Of a stretch of 64,000 nucleotides of DNA, positions 42,171 through 52,559 are shown piece by piece. Both the position numbers and the translations under genes were made by a program. The stretch spans positions 53,248 through 117,247 of the forward strand of contig CAKTLJ010000003.1 in NCBI GenBank assembly GCA_934572535.1, written 5' to 3'. Position 1 is the stretch's first letter; each line of letters starts with the position of its first letter. This DNA comes from an uncultured Eubacteriales bacterium. GTDB lineage: Bacteria; Bacillota; Clostridia; Oscillospirales; Oscillospiraceae. Below the pieces are notes generated by a model. That model saw only the letters and a program-made list of their open reading frames with translations, had not been told where the DNA came from and did no database searches.

Positions 42171-44279
42171 TCAGCCCTGATTTGCGCCGTTGCGCTTCTC
42201 GACGATCTTGTCGGTGATGGACTTGGGGATCTCCACATAGCTGTGGGGCTCCATGGAGTACTGGCCGCGGCCCTGGGTGCGGCTGCGCAGGTCGGTGGCG
42301 TAGCCGAACATCTCGGACAGAGGCACCAGTGCGTCGATCTGCTGGGCGCCGGGACGAGCCTCCATGCCCTGGATCTGACCACGGCGGGAGTTCAGGTCGC
42401 CAATGACGTCGCCCATGTAGTCCTCGGGAACGATGACGGAAACCTTCATGATGGGCTCCAGCAGGCAGGGGTTTGCCTTGCGGCAGGCTTCCTTGAAGGC
42501 CATGGAACCGGCGATCTTGAATGCCATTTCAGAGGAGTCAACCTCGTGATAGGAGCCATCGTACAGAACGACCTTGACATCGACCACGGGGTAGCCAGCC
42601 AGGATACCCGCCTGCATCGCGCCCTGAATACCGGCATCGACAGCAGGAATGTATTCCTTGGGGATGGCGCCGCCCACGATCTCGTTGACGAACTCATAGC
42701 CCTTGCCGGACTCGTTGGGCTCCAGACGGATCTTACAGTGACCGTACTGGCCCTTACCGCCGGACTGACGAGCGTACTTGGTGTCCTGCTCAACGGTCTT
42801 CTTGACGGTTTCCTTGTAAGCGACCTGAGGTGCGCCCACGTTTGCCTCGACCTTGTACTCACGCAGCAGACGATCGACAATGATCTCCAGATGGAGCTCG
42901 CCCATGCCGGCGATGATGGTCTGACCGGTCTCCTCGTCCGTGTAGGTCTTGAAGGTGGGGTCCTCTTCGGCCAGCTTCATCAGGGCAACGCCCATCTTCT
43001 CCTGGCCAGCCTTGGTCTTGGGCTCGATGGCGACGCGGATAACGGGTTCGGGGAACTCCATGGACTCCAGGATGATGGGAGCCTTGTCGTCGCACAGGGT
43101 ATCGCCGGTGGTGGAGTGCTTCAGACCCACGACGGCGGCAATATCACCGGAATAGACGGTCTCGATGTCTTCGCGGTGGTTAGCGTGCATCTGCAGGATG
43201 CGGCCGATACGCTCTTTCTGCTTCTTGGTGGAGTTCAAAACGGCGGTACCGGTGTTCAGCGCGCCGGAATAGACGCGGATGAAGGACAGACGGCCCACGT
43301 AGGGGTCAGCCGCGATCTTGAATGCCAGGGCGGAGAAGGGAGCGTTGTCGTCTGCGGGACGCTCGTCCTCTTCCTCGGTGTCGGGGTTCACGCCCTTGAT
43401 GGCGGGGATGTCCAGAGGAGAGGGCATGTAATCCACGATGGCATCCAGCAGCTTCTGAACGCCCTTGTTGCGGTAGGAAGTACCGCAGGTGACGGGAACG
43501 ATCAGGTTGTCCAGGGTGCCCTTACGCAGAGCAGCGCGGATCATGCTGGTGGGGATCTCCTCTTCCTCCAGAGCCAGCATCATCAGTTCCTCGTCCAAGT
43601 CGGCGCAAGCGTCGATCAGCTTGGTGCGATACTCCTGCGCCAGCTCCATCATATCCTCGGGGATGGGCTCCTCGCGGATATCCTTACCCACGTTGTCATA
43701 GTATACGTCGGCCTTCATCTCCACCAGGTCGATGATGCCCCTAAAGGTCTCTTCCTTGCCGATGGGCAGCTGAATGGGCACGGCGTTACACTTCAAACGG
43801 TCGTGGATCATATTCAGAACATTGTAGAAGTCCGCGCCCATGATGTCCATCTTGTTGACGTAGATCATGCGGGGGACCTTGTAGTGGTCGGCCTGACGCC
43901 ACACAGTCTCAGACTGGGGCTCCACGCCGCCCTTGGCGCACATGACGGTAACGGAACCGTCCAGCACGCGCAGGGAACGCTCGACCTCAACGGTGAAGTC
44001 CACGTGACCGGGGGTATCAATGATGTTGATACGGGTCTGGGGGAACTGACCGGCGGTGCCGTTCCAGTAGCAGGTGGTTGCTGCGGAGGTGATGGTGATA
44101 CCACGCTCCTGCTCCTGTGCCATCCAGTCCATGGTGGCGGTACCATCATGGGTCTCACCCAGCTTGTAGTTGACGCCGGTGTAGTACAGGATACGTTCGG
44201 TGGTGGTGGTCTTACCGGCATCGATGTGAGCCATGATGCCGATGTTTCTGGTGTTTTCCAGGGTAACTTTACGTGCCAT
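42171..44279 (-). CDS. fusA: elongation factor G
   Basis: 702 residues. Translocation GTPase: [15 protein letters not shown] (G1), DTPGHVDF (G3), NKMD (G4), and the domain IV block [15 protein letters not shown]. Full length for the family. GAGGTAAGAG ahead of the ATG. Follows rpsG by 15 bases. Confidence 0.99.
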   Translation of the reverse strand: MARKVTLENTRNIGIMAHIDAGKTTTTERILYYTGVNYKLGETHDGTATMDWMAQEQERGITITSAATTCYWNGTAGQFPQTRINIIDTPGHVDFTVEVERSLRVLDGSVTVMCAKGGVEPQSETVWRQADHYKVPRMIYVNKMDIMGADFYNVLNMIHDRLKCNAVPIQLPIGKEETFRGIIDLVEMKADVYYDNVGKDIREEPIPEDMMELAQEYRTKLIDACADLDEELMMLALEEEEIPTSMIRAALRKGTLDNLIVPVTCGTSYRNKGVQKLLDAIVDYMPSPLDIPAIKGVNPDTEEEDERPADDNAPFSALAFKIAADPYVGRLSFIRVYSGALNTGTAVLNSTKKQKERIGRILQMHANHREDIETVYSGDIAAVVGLKHSTTGDTLCDDKAPIILESMEFPEPVIRVAIEPKTKAGQEKMGVALMKLAEEDPTFKTYTDEETGQTIIAGMGELHLEIIVDRLLREYKVEANVGAPQVAYKETVKKTVEQDTKYARQSGGKGQYGHCKIRLEPNESGKGYEFVNEIVGGAIPKEYIPAVDAGIQGAMQAGILAGYPVVDVKVVLYDGSYHEVDSSEMAFKIAGSMAFKEACRKANPCLLEPIMKVSVIVPEDYMGDVIGDLNSRRGQIQGMEARPGAQQIDALVPLSEMFGYATDLRSRTQGRGQYSMEPHSYVEIPKSITDKIVEKRNGANQG

Positions 44280-44294
44280 TCTCTTACCTCCAGG

Positions 44295-44765
44295 TTACCA
44301 ACGGAAGTGCGCGAATGCCTTGTTCGCCTCAGCGTTCTTGTGCATCTCTTCACGCTTCTTCACGGCGCTACCCAGGTTATTCGCTGCATCCATCAGCTCG
44401 CCTGCCAGGCGTTCCTTCATAGTTCTCTCGCTGCGCTTACGGGAGTATGCGGTCAGCCAGCGCAGGGCCAGGGTCTGACGACGCTCGGGGCGGACTTCCA
44501 TGGGGACCTGATAGGTTGCGCCGCCAACACGGCGTGCCTTGACCTCCAGAGAAGGCATGACATTCTCCATGGCAGCGTTGAACACTTCCAGGGGGTCCTT
44601 GTCGGTCTGCTCCTTGACAATATCAAAGGCGCCGTAGACAACCTTCTGTGCTACGCCCTTCTTGCCGTCCAGCATGATGCTGTTGATCAGCTTAGTAACC
44701 AGTACGGAACGGTACATGGGATCGGGCAACACTTCCCGCTTGGGTACGTTTCCTCTTCTGGGCAC
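44295..44765 (-). CDS. rpsG: ribosomal protein S7
   Basis: 156 residues. Begins [18 protein letters not shown] (GTG start at 44765 with GGAGGGAAGC ahead), matching the family start; the six-codon-longer frame would include the RBS. Complete. Binds the 3' domain of 16S rRNA and is often the autoregulator of this operon. Confidence 0.98.
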   Translation of the reverse strand: MPRRGNVPKREVLPDPMYRSVLVTKLINSIMLDGKKGVAQKVVYGAFDIVKEQTDKDPLEVFNAAMENVMPSLEVKARRVGGATYQVPMEVRPERRQTLALRWLTAYSRKRSERTMKERLAGELMDAANNLGSAVKKREEMHKNAEANKAFAHFRW

Positions 44766-44832
44766 TTTGCTTCCCTCCTTCACAAAATAATGATTTCATA
44801 GGTACTCGAAAGGTCGCTGGGACCTTCCGTGT

Positions 44833-44854
44833 CGGACAAGGTGCCACTTGTCCG
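44833..44854 (-). promoter_or_regulatory. hairpin in the rpsL-rpsG spacer
   Basis: CGGACAAG pairs with CTTGTCCG around 6 nt, in a 216-base spacer that is long for a ribosomal operon. It may belong to an S7 feedback leader, as known in E. coli for the S12-S7 gap, but no match to that structure was made. Confidence 0.4.
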
Positions 44855-44981
44855 GTGCCTGCCTTGAGAGCTTACCCAAAACGGTACAGTGTACGGTTTC
44901 TATGGTTAAGCGACTCGCGGCAAAGCCATTGCTTTGCGCTTGAGCGCAAAAATACGTCAAAATAGGTGTGGTCAGCAGAAA

Positions 44982-45404
44982 TTACTTCTTGCCGGCCTTG
45001 GGTCTCTTGGCGCCGTACTTGGAACGGGCCTGCATACGGCCGTTCACGCCCTGGGTGTCCAGGCTGCCGCGGATGATGTGGTAACGAACGCCAGGCAGGT
45101 CCTTAACACGGCCGCCACGGATCATGACCACAGAGTGCTCCTGCAGGTTGTGGCCGACACCGGGGATGTAAGCGGTGACTTCGTAGCCGTTGGTCAGGCG
45201 CACACGAGCGATCTTACGCAGTGCGGAGTTGGGCTTCTTAGGGGTAGAAGTACGGACTGCGGTGCAGACGCCTCTCTTCTGGGGGGAGGGCTGATCGGTC
45301 TCCTTGTTCTTCAGGGTGTTCAGGCCCTTCTGCATGGCAGGAGAGTTGGACTTATAGGTTGCCTGTTCTCTGCCCTTACGAACCAGCTGATTAAAAGTAG
45401 GCAT
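44982..45404 (-). CDS. rpsL: ribosomal protein S12
   Basis: 140 residues. [12 protein letters not shown] start, [22 protein letters not shown], and the decoding-site loop [32 protein letters not shown] in parts. The lysines at the streptomycin-resistance positions are in wild-type context ([15 protein letters not shown]). ATG at 45404, AGGAGG upstream. Confidence 0.99.
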   Translation of the reverse strand: MPTFNQLVRKGREQATYKSNSPAMQKGLNTLKNKETDQPSPQKRGVCTAVRTSTPKKPNSALRKIARVRLTNGYEVTAYIPGVGHNLQEHSVVMIRGGRVKDLPGVRYHIIRGSLDTQGVNGRMQARSKYGAKRPKAGKK

Positions 45405-45487
45405 GGATGTTCCTCCTTTCCTCAAATGATACAACTTAATTTATATTCTATCCGTTTGAGCAGCTGCTCATACGGCGAATATCGAAT

Positions 45488-45730
45488 TTATTCCACAATG
45501 GCGGCCACGGCGCTTCCCACGGCAATGCCGCAGGCGGCTCCCAAGGCGCTCATGGTGGGGACGCTCACCATTTCCACACCCCGCTCTTGGCAGAGGTCGG
45601 CCACGGGTTCGGTGACCCGGGGGTCAGCGTTGTCTGCCAGAAAGACCCGCTGGGCGCTTCCATTCTTCAGTGCGCGGGTCACCTGCTTGGCGCCTGTCAC
45701 TTTTTTTGCTGTTTTCAGGTTGGTCAGCAT
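45488..45730 (-). CDS. L7Ae/L30e-family RNA-binding protein (YbxF-like)
   Basis: 80 residues, K-turn binding fold: TGAKQVTRALKNGSAQRVFLADNADP and the VPTMSALGAACGI loop that contacts RNA. Sits immediately before rpsL, the place of ybxF in Bacillus. Probably binds K-turn RNA at the ribosome. ATG at 45730; GGGAGCGGG upstream. Confidence 0.92.
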   Translation of the reverse strand: MLTNLKTAKKVTGAKQVTRALKNGSAQRVFLADNADPRVTEPVADLCQERGVEMVSVPTMSALGAACGIAVGSAVAAIVE

Positions 45731-45815
45731 AGCGTGTCCCGCTCCCTTTCGGCAGATTCTCGGCGGTGCGTCTCCGGGCTTTTTTACGCCCGTCTACAGT
45801 TCACCGCAATTTCGC

Positions 45816-45844
45816 ATTTTAGCACACTTTTGCCGCTCCGTCAA
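45816..45844 (-). promoter_or_regulatory. promoter of the str-type operon
   Basis: TTGACG at 45844-45839 and TAAAAT at 45821-45816, spacing 17. Its presence here shows that the operon is started independently of rpoBC, which are not in the window. Confidence 0.75.
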
Positions 45845-45911
45845 GTGGTGACTTTGCGCTAAGATCCCCCGTTCTCTCTGCGGTTCTTGTCCATTTTGCC
45901 GCCGTCCTTCC

Positions 45912-46190
45912 TCAGCGGACAAAGGTGCTCCCCCAGGAAAGCGCCAGGGCCAGAAGGAGCTGGGCCACCAGGATGGCGGGCATTCCGAGGCGAAAGGACC
46001 AGTGCAGGGTCTTGTGGCGGAAGAGGCTCATGCCCAGCATGGACCCCACGCTGCCCCCCAGGGCCGCCGTGAGAAAGAGGACCTTTTCCGGGATGCGGCG
46101 CTTGTGGTGGATCGCCTTCCACTTGTCGATGCCCATGAGGGCAAAGGCGATCAAGGTCCAGAAGAGGACCCATATCAAAATTTTCGTCAT
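45912..46190 (-). CDS. DUF1294 membrane protein
   Basis: 92 residues with two or three membrane helices. IDKWKAIHHKRRIPEKVLFLTAALGGSVGSMLGMSLFRHKT in pieces is the diagnostic DUF1294 core. ATG at 46190 with AAAAGGAGAACGAG before it, 22 bases after the dinB stop. Function unknown; often next to DNA repair genes. Confidence 0.88.
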   Translation of the reverse strand: MTKILIWVLFWTLIAFALMGIDKWKAIHHKRRIPEKVLFLTAALGGSVGSMLGMSLFRHKTLHWSFRLGMPAILVAQLLLALALSWGSTFVR

Positions 46191-46212
46191 CTATCTCGTT
46201 CTCCTTTTCGGC

Positions 46213-47454
46213 TCACAGCTCCTCCGGCTCCTCCAGCTGGTCGCCCCGGATCTCCCGGGCCGCCCTGGTCTCGTTGGAGGCAAAGCGGATCACGTGCCGC
46301 CCGTACTTATCGCGGAGCGCGTCCATGGCCCGCTCCAGCTTCTCCTGCTTCTCCCGTTTTTCCGAGGCCTCCGGGGCGAAGAGGTCCATCTGCTCCCCCA
46401 CCGCCTCCTCGGGCAGCAGGCCCCCCGCGGTGATGGTGATGGCCCGGACGGGCGAGTCCCACCCCCAGCAGGCCTCGACGAGATCCATGGCGCAGTGCGC
46501 GATCTCCCGGGAGACGTTGGTGGGGGCATCGGTCGCCCTCTGTCGGCTCACGGTTTTGAGTTCCGGGCTTCGGACGGCCACCTGGACGGTGGTACACTTC
46601 ATCTCGTGGCGGCGCAGGCGCATGGCCACCCGCTCCGACAGCATCTGGATCCCCGCCCGGATCTCCTCCTCTCCCAGCAGGTCCCGGCGGAAGGTCAAGC
46701 CGTTGCCCACGGATCTGGGCGGCGGCGCGGTCCCCGCCGGACGGACGGGGCTTTGCTCCGCCCCGGTGGCGTAATCGTGGAGCTGTCCGCCGTTCTTGCC
46801 CAGCAGGAGAAGCAGCGCCTCCCGGTCGGCCGCCGCCAGCTCCCCGATGGTGTGGATGTTATGCGCCGCCAGAAGCCTGGCCGAGGCCCGGCCCACAAAG
46901 AGCAGGTCGCTCACCGGCAGGGGCCAGACCAGGCTCCGGTAGTTCTCCCGGCTGATGACCGTCACCGCATCGGGCTTCCTATAGTCGCTGCCCAGCTTGG
47001 CAAAGACCTTGTTGAAGGAGACCCCCACGGAAATGGTCAGGCCCAGCTCGCCCTTGATCTCCTCCCGCAGCCGGTGGGCCAGGGCCACCGGGTCGCCCCC
47101 AAAGAGGTGGACCGTTCCGGTGACGTCCAGCCAGCTCTCGTCGATGCCGAAGGGCTCCACCAGGTCGGTGTACCGGCGGTAGATCTCCCCTGCCAGCCTG
47201 GAGTAGTGGCGGTACTTTTCGTGGTGGGCGGGCAGGAGGACGAGGTCCGGAGCTTTGCGCTTGGCCTGCCAGATGGTCTCGGCGGTCTTGACGCCCAGGG
47301 CCTTGGCCGGTTCATTCTTGGCCAGAATGATGCCGTGGCGGGCGTTGGGATCTCCGCACACCGCCACGGGAACGTCCCGCAGGTCAGGGTGCGCCAGCAG
47401 CTCCACCGAGGCGTAAAAGGCGTTCAGGTCACAGTGAAAGATGAGCCGATCCAT
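46213..47454 (-). CDS. dinB: DNA polymerase IV (Y-family)
   Basis: 413 residues. Error-prone translesion polymerase. Active-site acids in FHCDLNAFYASVE and GIDESWLDVTG; the thumb has SVGVSFNKVFAKLGSDYRKPD; the little finger covers about 240-360. A short C-terminal clamp-binding type motif, EQMDLFAPE, is present. GGGAGGGAGCGGC before ATG at 47454. No LexA box was recognised upstream. Confidence 0.93.
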   Translation of the reverse strand: MDRLIFHCDLNAFYASVELLAHPDLRDVPVAVCGDPNARHGIILAKNEPAKALGVKTAETIWQAKRKAPDLVLLPAHHEKYRHYSRLAGEIYRRYTDLVEPFGIDESWLDVTGTVHLFGGDPVALAHRLREEIKGELGLTISVGVSFNKVFAKLGSDYRKPDAVTVISRENYRSLVWPLPVSDLLFVGRASARLLAAHNIHTIGELAAADREALLLLLGKNGGQLHDYATGAEQSPVRPAGTAPPPRSVGNGLTFRRDLLGEEEIRAGIQMLSERVAMRLRRHEMKCTTVQVAVRSPELKTVSRQRATDAPTNVSREIAHCAMDLVEACWGWDSPVRAITITAGGLLPEEAVGEQMDLFAPEASEKREKQEKLERAMDALRDKYGRHVIRFASNETRAAREIRGDQLEEPEEL

Positions 47455-47589
47455 GCCGCTCCCTCCCTTCTCCATGGTCTCCTGCCCCCGGGCGCGCAGA
47501 GGGGCAGAAAAGGAAGAAGCGACGAGAGGGGTCTCCGTCGCTTCCTCCTTCTATTTGCGTTTGCCGCACCCCTGGGCGCAGCCTCTTTC

Positions 47590-48144
47590 TCAAATTTCCT
47601 CCTCGCCTCTGTGGATGATATGGCGGGAAATGGTCTTGTAGATCAGGAAGGTGATCAGGGAGTTCACACCCGCCTTGATCAGGTTGAAGGGCAGGATCAC
47701 GGGCAGGAGCATAGCGTCCACCATGTCCACGGGCACACCCATAAACAGAGGGGTGATGAAGTGGTTGGCGATGAGCATGACGATGCCCCAGCAGATAGTG
47801 CCGACGACCAGCGCGATGGCCGCACCCCCGCGGGTGTGCTTGATCCGGTAGATATTTCCGGCCACCAGGACGATGGTGGAGGTGGCGATCAGATGCATGA
47901 TGATGCCATACGCGCCGCTGCCCGCGCTGACGGTAAGGCCCTGGATGAGGCAAGTCACCACGGCCAGCAGGAACCCGGCGGCGGGACCAAAGGCGAAGGT
48001 GCCCACCAGGATGGGAATGTCGGCGGGGTCATACTCCAAAAAGGGCGCGGCGGGGAAGATGGGGAAATGGATCAGATACACCAGCACGATGGAGATGGCC
48101 ACCAGCATGGCCATGATGGTGAGTTTACGGGTCTTTTTGTTCAT
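47590..48144 (-). CDS. ribU: riboflavin ECF transporter S component, RibU type
   Basis: 184 residues with six membrane helices. The start MNKKTRKLTIMAMLVAISIVLV carries the S-component AxxxA motif; FLEYDPADIPILVGTFAFGPAAG and NLIKAGVNS are RibU marks. It needs the shared EcfAA'T module, encoded elsewhere. The FMN riboswitch upstream makes riboflavin the evident substrate. ATG at 48144. Confidence 0.93.
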   Translation of the reverse strand: MNKKTRKLTIMAMLVAISIVLVYLIHFPIFPAAPFLEYDPADIPILVGTFAFGPAAGFLLAVVTCLIQGLTVSAGSGAYGIIMHLIATSTIVLVAGNIYRIKHTRGGAAIALVVGTICWGIVMLIANHFITPLFMGVPVDMVDAMLLPVILPFNLIKAGVNSLITFLIYKTISRHIIHRGEEEI

Positions 48145-48180
48145 AGTAAAAAACACTCCCAATTCGTAGTCCAACACCCG

Positions 48181-48219
48181 AAAAAAACAATGCCTTCCAG
48201 GTGCTCACATACGCACTGG
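48181..48219 (-). terminator. terminator of the FMN leader
   Basis: CCAGTGC pairs with GCACCTGG (one bulge); on the minus strand AAGGCATTG and seven T follow. It lies between the FMN aptamer and ribU and could be its expression platform. Confidence 0.65.
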
Positions 48220-48297
48220 GGGTGTCCAAAAAGCCGCAAAGCCAGGAGGCGTTCCCCCTCCGCTCTGCGCGATAACACCGCAAAGATCGCGTGCAGC

Positions 48298-48420
48298 ACG
48301 TCTTCTCCCATCCAGACTGTCACTGTCGGTCCCGGAATCGCGCCGGGTCTGCTGCCTCCGAAAAAACGAAGCGCTCGCGGACTGTACCGCCGGTGGGGAC
48401 TTTCACCCCGCCCTGAAGAC
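48298..48420 (-). promoter_or_regulatory. FMN riboswitch (RFN element)
   Basis: All RFN blocks are seen on the minus strand: CTTCAGGGCGGGGTGAAAG, CCCCACCGGCGGTA, CAGTCCGCGAGC, GCAGACCCGGCG, TTCCGGGACCGACAGT and AGTCTGGATGGGAGAAG. Bound FMN should end transcription before ribU. The remaining leader to 48144 holds a terminator. Confidence 0.97.
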
Positions 48421-48579
48421 ATTTTATTTCGTTGTCCAGTTTCATTATAGCGCCTTTTGCCGGAAAAGCAAGACCCAAAATTGACCGCGCAGCGGATCTC
48501 TTCCGCAGGATTTCCGTTGACTTTCCCCCGCCTTCGTTATAAGATTTTCTCAGAGAACGCATCGAAAGGAGGACGCCCC

Positions 48580-49083
48580 ATGGACCGCGCCGTCAGCTGC
48601 TGCTTTTCCGGCCATCGAACCAGCCGCCTGCCCTGGGGAGACAACGAAGCCGATCCCCGCTGCCTGGCTCTGAAGGCCAAGCTCATGACGGAGGTGGAGG
48701 AGGCCTACGACAAGGGCTTCCGTCACTTCCTCTGCGGCATGGCCCAAGGCTCTGACCTCTACTTCTGCGAGGCCGTCCTGGCCCTGCGGGACCTCCATCC
48801 GGAGGTCACCGTCGAGGCCGCCGTCCCCTTCGTGGACCAGGCCAGGCGCTGGCCCGAGGCCGACCGGCTCCGCCGGGAGGCCCTGCTGGACCGCTGCGAC
48901 TTCGAGACCATGGTCCAGCACCACTACACCACCGGCTGCATGGCGCGCCGGAACCGGTACATGGTGGACCGCTCCTCCCTGCTCATCGCCGTCTACGACG
49001 GCCAGCCCCAGGGAGGTACGCTGAACACCCTGACCTACGCCATGGGTCACGGGGTCGAAACCGTGATCCTGGACGTGGAGTGA
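48580..49083 (+). CDS. DUF1273/YpsA-like SLOG-fold protein
   Basis: 167 residues. SCCFSGHRTSRLPWG at the start, KGFRHFLCGMAQGSDLYFCEAVL in the middle and DRSSLLIAVYDGQPQGGTLNTLTYA near the end fit the DUF1273 group of the SLOG (DprA/LOG-like) Rossmann folds, which bind nucleotides or derivatives. ATG at 48580 with AAAGGAGG eight bases upstream. In Bacillus YpsA affects division, but a link to the nearby ftsZ is only positional. It is monocistronic. Confidence 0.88.
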   Translation: MDRAVSCCFSGHRTSRLPWGDNEADPRCLALKAKLMTEVEEAYDKGFRHFLCGMAQGSDLYFCEAVLALRDLHPEVTVEAAVPFVDQARRWPEADRLRREALLDRCDFETMVQHHYTTGCMARRNRYMVDRSSLLIAVYDGQPQGGTLNTLTYAMGHGVETVILDVE

Positions 49084-49106
49084 GCCTTTCGTCTTCTGAC
49101 ATCGTC

Positions 49107-49138
49107 AAAAATCCCCCGCTGGATACCAGCGGGGGATT
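49107..49138. terminator. bidirectional terminator after ftsZ
   Basis: A 13-bp perfect stem (AATCCCCCGCTGG with its complement) with a 3-nt loop; the minus strand continues with TTTTTGACG. Confidence 0.9.
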
Positions 49139-49161
49139 CGTTTCTCGGGAAAGTGCGAGAA

Positions 49162-50271
<1,110 letters not shown>

Positions 50272-50327
50272 GCTCGATCCTCCTAAGTGTATTTATCTGA
50301 ACTATGTATAAAATTCTGTTTTCCTTT

Positions 50328-50356
50328 ATTGTATCTCCCTTTCATCGGCAGGTCAA
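50328..50356 (-). promoter_or_regulatory. promoter of ftsZ
   Basis: TTGACC at 50356-50351 and TACAAT at 50333-50328, spacing 17, in the gap between ftsQ and ftsZ. Confidence 0.75.
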
Positions 50357-50428
50357 TAGAAAAGTTCGAATTATTCTCCTTCTTTTTGAAAAATCTTCGT
50401 CCTTTTCCCGACCCCCTGTCGCCTTCCG

Positions 50429-51235
50429 TCAGCCGCCGGGAGAGTCATAGACAACGTCTGTTTTCAGGTTCACCGTGCGGTATTCGTACTCCCCGGTGAG
50501 GGCCACGATCTCCTCAAAAATTTGCAGCTTTCGGTCAAAGTCCGTGTTGCTCAGGAACTTGCCGGTGATTCGTCCGTCGTAGACCAGGGAGACCTCCGTG
50601 CTCAGCGTGGAGTCGATGTGGGTGATCGAGCCGACGAGCCCCCGCTTCTCCAGGGCCTGGAGAAGGGTGAGCAGGGTCTCCATCCGCCGCTGACGTTCCG
50701 GCCGGACCTGGGCGCTCTCCCCCTGCTTGGGCTCGATGATCTGGATGCCCTCCACCGAGGTATACTGGAGGGCCAGGCTCTCGTCGGCCTTTTCCAGGAG
50801 CTTCCCCTTGGCGTTGATGATCCAGAGGTCCCCGGTCTCCACCGTGGCCTCCTCTCCCTCCTCCGTGGTCACCACGACGGCAGAGGGCAGGACCGCCACC
50901 GGCTGAGCCTCGGTGATGATCAGCCGGATGGTGGTGGGGAAGCGCTTTCGGACCTCCACCCGATCCACATAGGGCAGGCTCTTATAGATGCGGTTGGCGA
51001 TCTGATCTCCGGGCGTCAGGATCAGGTTGGAGTCCTTCTCCACGTCCGCTACGGTCAGGATCTGCTCGGTGGAGTAGCGGTCGTTGCCCTCCACCTCCAC
51101 CTCTTCCACCCGGAAGAAGACCGTGCAGGCCAGCACCACGGACACAATGATGAGGATCCCCATCACCAGTCCGTAGACCAGCCCCGCCTTTCCTTTGCGG
51201 GCTTTCTTTTCCTTGTCCTTTTTCTTTTTCGCCAT
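50429..51235 (-). CDS. ftsQ: cell division protein FtsQ/DivIB
   Basis: 268 residues. Basic cytoplasmic head (MAKKKKDKEKKARKGKAG), one helix (about 18-40), and the POTRA domain FRVEEVEVEGNDRYSTEQIL followed by the FtsQ beta domain. Bridges early and late divisome proteins. Ends 157 bases before ftsZ. Confidence 0.9.
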   Translation of the reverse strand: MAKKKKDKEKKARKGKAGLVYGLVMGILIIVSVVLACTVFFRVEEVEVEGNDRYSTEQILTVADVEKDSNLILTPGDQIANRIYKSLPYVDRVEVRKRFPTTIRLIITEAQPVAVLPSAVVVTTEEGEEATVETGDLWIINAKGKLLEKADESLALQYTSVEGIQIIEPKQGESAQVRPERQRRMETLLTLLQALEKRGLVGSITHIDSTLSTEVSLVYDGRITGKFLSNTDFDRKLQIFEEIVALTGEYEYRTVNLKTDVVYDSPGG

Positions 51236-51247
51236 ACTACAGTTCCT

Positions 51248-52501
51248 TTATCTGTTCCTGCGCCGGATTCGACCCCCCAGGGCCTGGAACGCATCCTCCA
51301 GACGCTCATATCCTCGGTCAATATGGGACGGAGAGCGGATCTCGCTCTCCCCCTCCGCGCTCAAGGCGGCGATGGTGAGGGCCGCGCCGCCGCGCAGGTC
51401 AGTGGCCTCCAGGTCGGCCCCTCGGAGCTTGGTCCCGGCGATCCAGGCGGTGGTCCCCTCCACCCGGATCCTGGCCCCCATCCTCCGCAAGCCCTCCACG
51501 TAGCGAAAGCGCTGGTCGAAAATGGTTTCCTCGATCCGGGTCTCTCCCCGGCCTCCGGCCAGGGCCGCCGCCAGCAAGGGCTGGGCGTCGGTGGGAAAGC
51601 CCGGATAGGGCGCTGTGGTCACGCTGCCGATCCCGGCGACCACGCCCCGCTGCCGGATGCAGACCCGGTCCGGCTCCTGGTCCACCCGACAACCGGCCCG
51701 GCGCAGCGCCGCCAGCACGGGGCGCAGGCTGGAGCCGTCGCTTCCCAGAAACTCCCCCTCTCCCCCGGCGGCTGCCACCGCGCAGAGGTAGGTGGCCGTC
51801 ACGATCCGGTCTGCCATGACGGTATAGTCTCCGGGATGGAGGGGCTTTCCGCCCCGGATGACGATCTGCTCGGTCCCCGCCCCTTGGACGTCGGCCCCCA
51901 GCTCCCGAAGAAATCCCTGCAAGTCCAGGATCTCCGGCTCCCGGGCAGCGTTGTCGATAACGGTGACGCCGTCGGCCCCGCAGGCCGCCAGCATGGCGTT
52001 TTCCGTGACTCCCACGCTGGGGAAGGGCAAGGCGAGGCGACTGCCCCGCAGTCGCTTTGCCTGGCAAACCAGCCTTTCCTCCTGGCCCCGGACCTCCACG
52101 CCAAGGGCCTGAAAGGCCCGCAGGTGCAGGTCGATGGGCCGGGGCCCCAGGGCGCAGCCTCCGGGCCAGCTGGCAGCGGCCTCCCCGCCCTGGGCCAACA
52201 GGCTCCCCAAAAAGAGAACGGAGGCCCGCATCTGGCCCATCAGCGCATCGGGGACCGCCGTGCCGGTGCGGTCGGCGGTGTCCACCGTGACGGTCCGCCC
52301 GTCCCGTTTGACCCGGCAGCCCAGGCTGGACAGAATGTCCAGGGCCGCGTTGGTGTCGGTCAGGTCCGGGCAGTTATGTATGACGCTCTCTCCCCGGGCC
52401 AGCAGCGTAGCCGCCAGGATGGGCAGGGCGCTGTTCTTCGCGCCGTGTACGGCGAGGGTCCCCTCCAGGGGACAGCCCCCCTTCACTGCAAAATATTCCA
52501 T
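51248..52501 (-). CDS. murA: UDP-N-acetylglucosamine 1-carboxyvinyltransferase
   Basis: 417 residues. First committed step of peptidoglycan synthesis. GAKNSALPILAATLLA at the start and the catalytic loop with cysteine in SWPGGCALGPRPIDLH (the fosfomycin target) are intact; EETIFDQRF near residue 325 is also conserved. ATG at 52501 after GGGGAGAAG. Located between murG and ftsQ. Confidence 0.96.
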   Translation of the reverse strand: MEYFAVKGGCPLEGTLAVHGAKNSALPILAATLLARGESVIHNCPDLTDTNAALDILSSLGCRVKRDGRTVTVDTADRTGTAVPDALMGQMRASVLFLGSLLAQGGEAAASWPGGCALGPRPIDLHLRAFQALGVEVRGQEERLVCQAKRLRGSRLALPFPSVGVTENAMLAACGADGVTVIDNAAREPEILDLQGFLRELGADVQGAGTEQIVIRGGKPLHPGDYTVMADRIVTATYLCAVAAAGGEGEFLGSDGSSLRPVLAALRRAGCRVDQEPDRVCIRQRGVVAGIGSVTTAPYPGFPTDAQPLLAAALAGGRGETRIEETIFDQRFRYVEGLRRMGARIRVEGTTAWIAGTKLRGADLEATDLRGGAALTIAALSAEGESEIRSPSHIDRGYERLEDAFQALGGRIRRRNR

Positions 52502-52559
52502 CTTCTCTCCCCCATCAGGCTTTTTACGCCATCCTATGCGGAAAAGAGGTGGGATGTTC

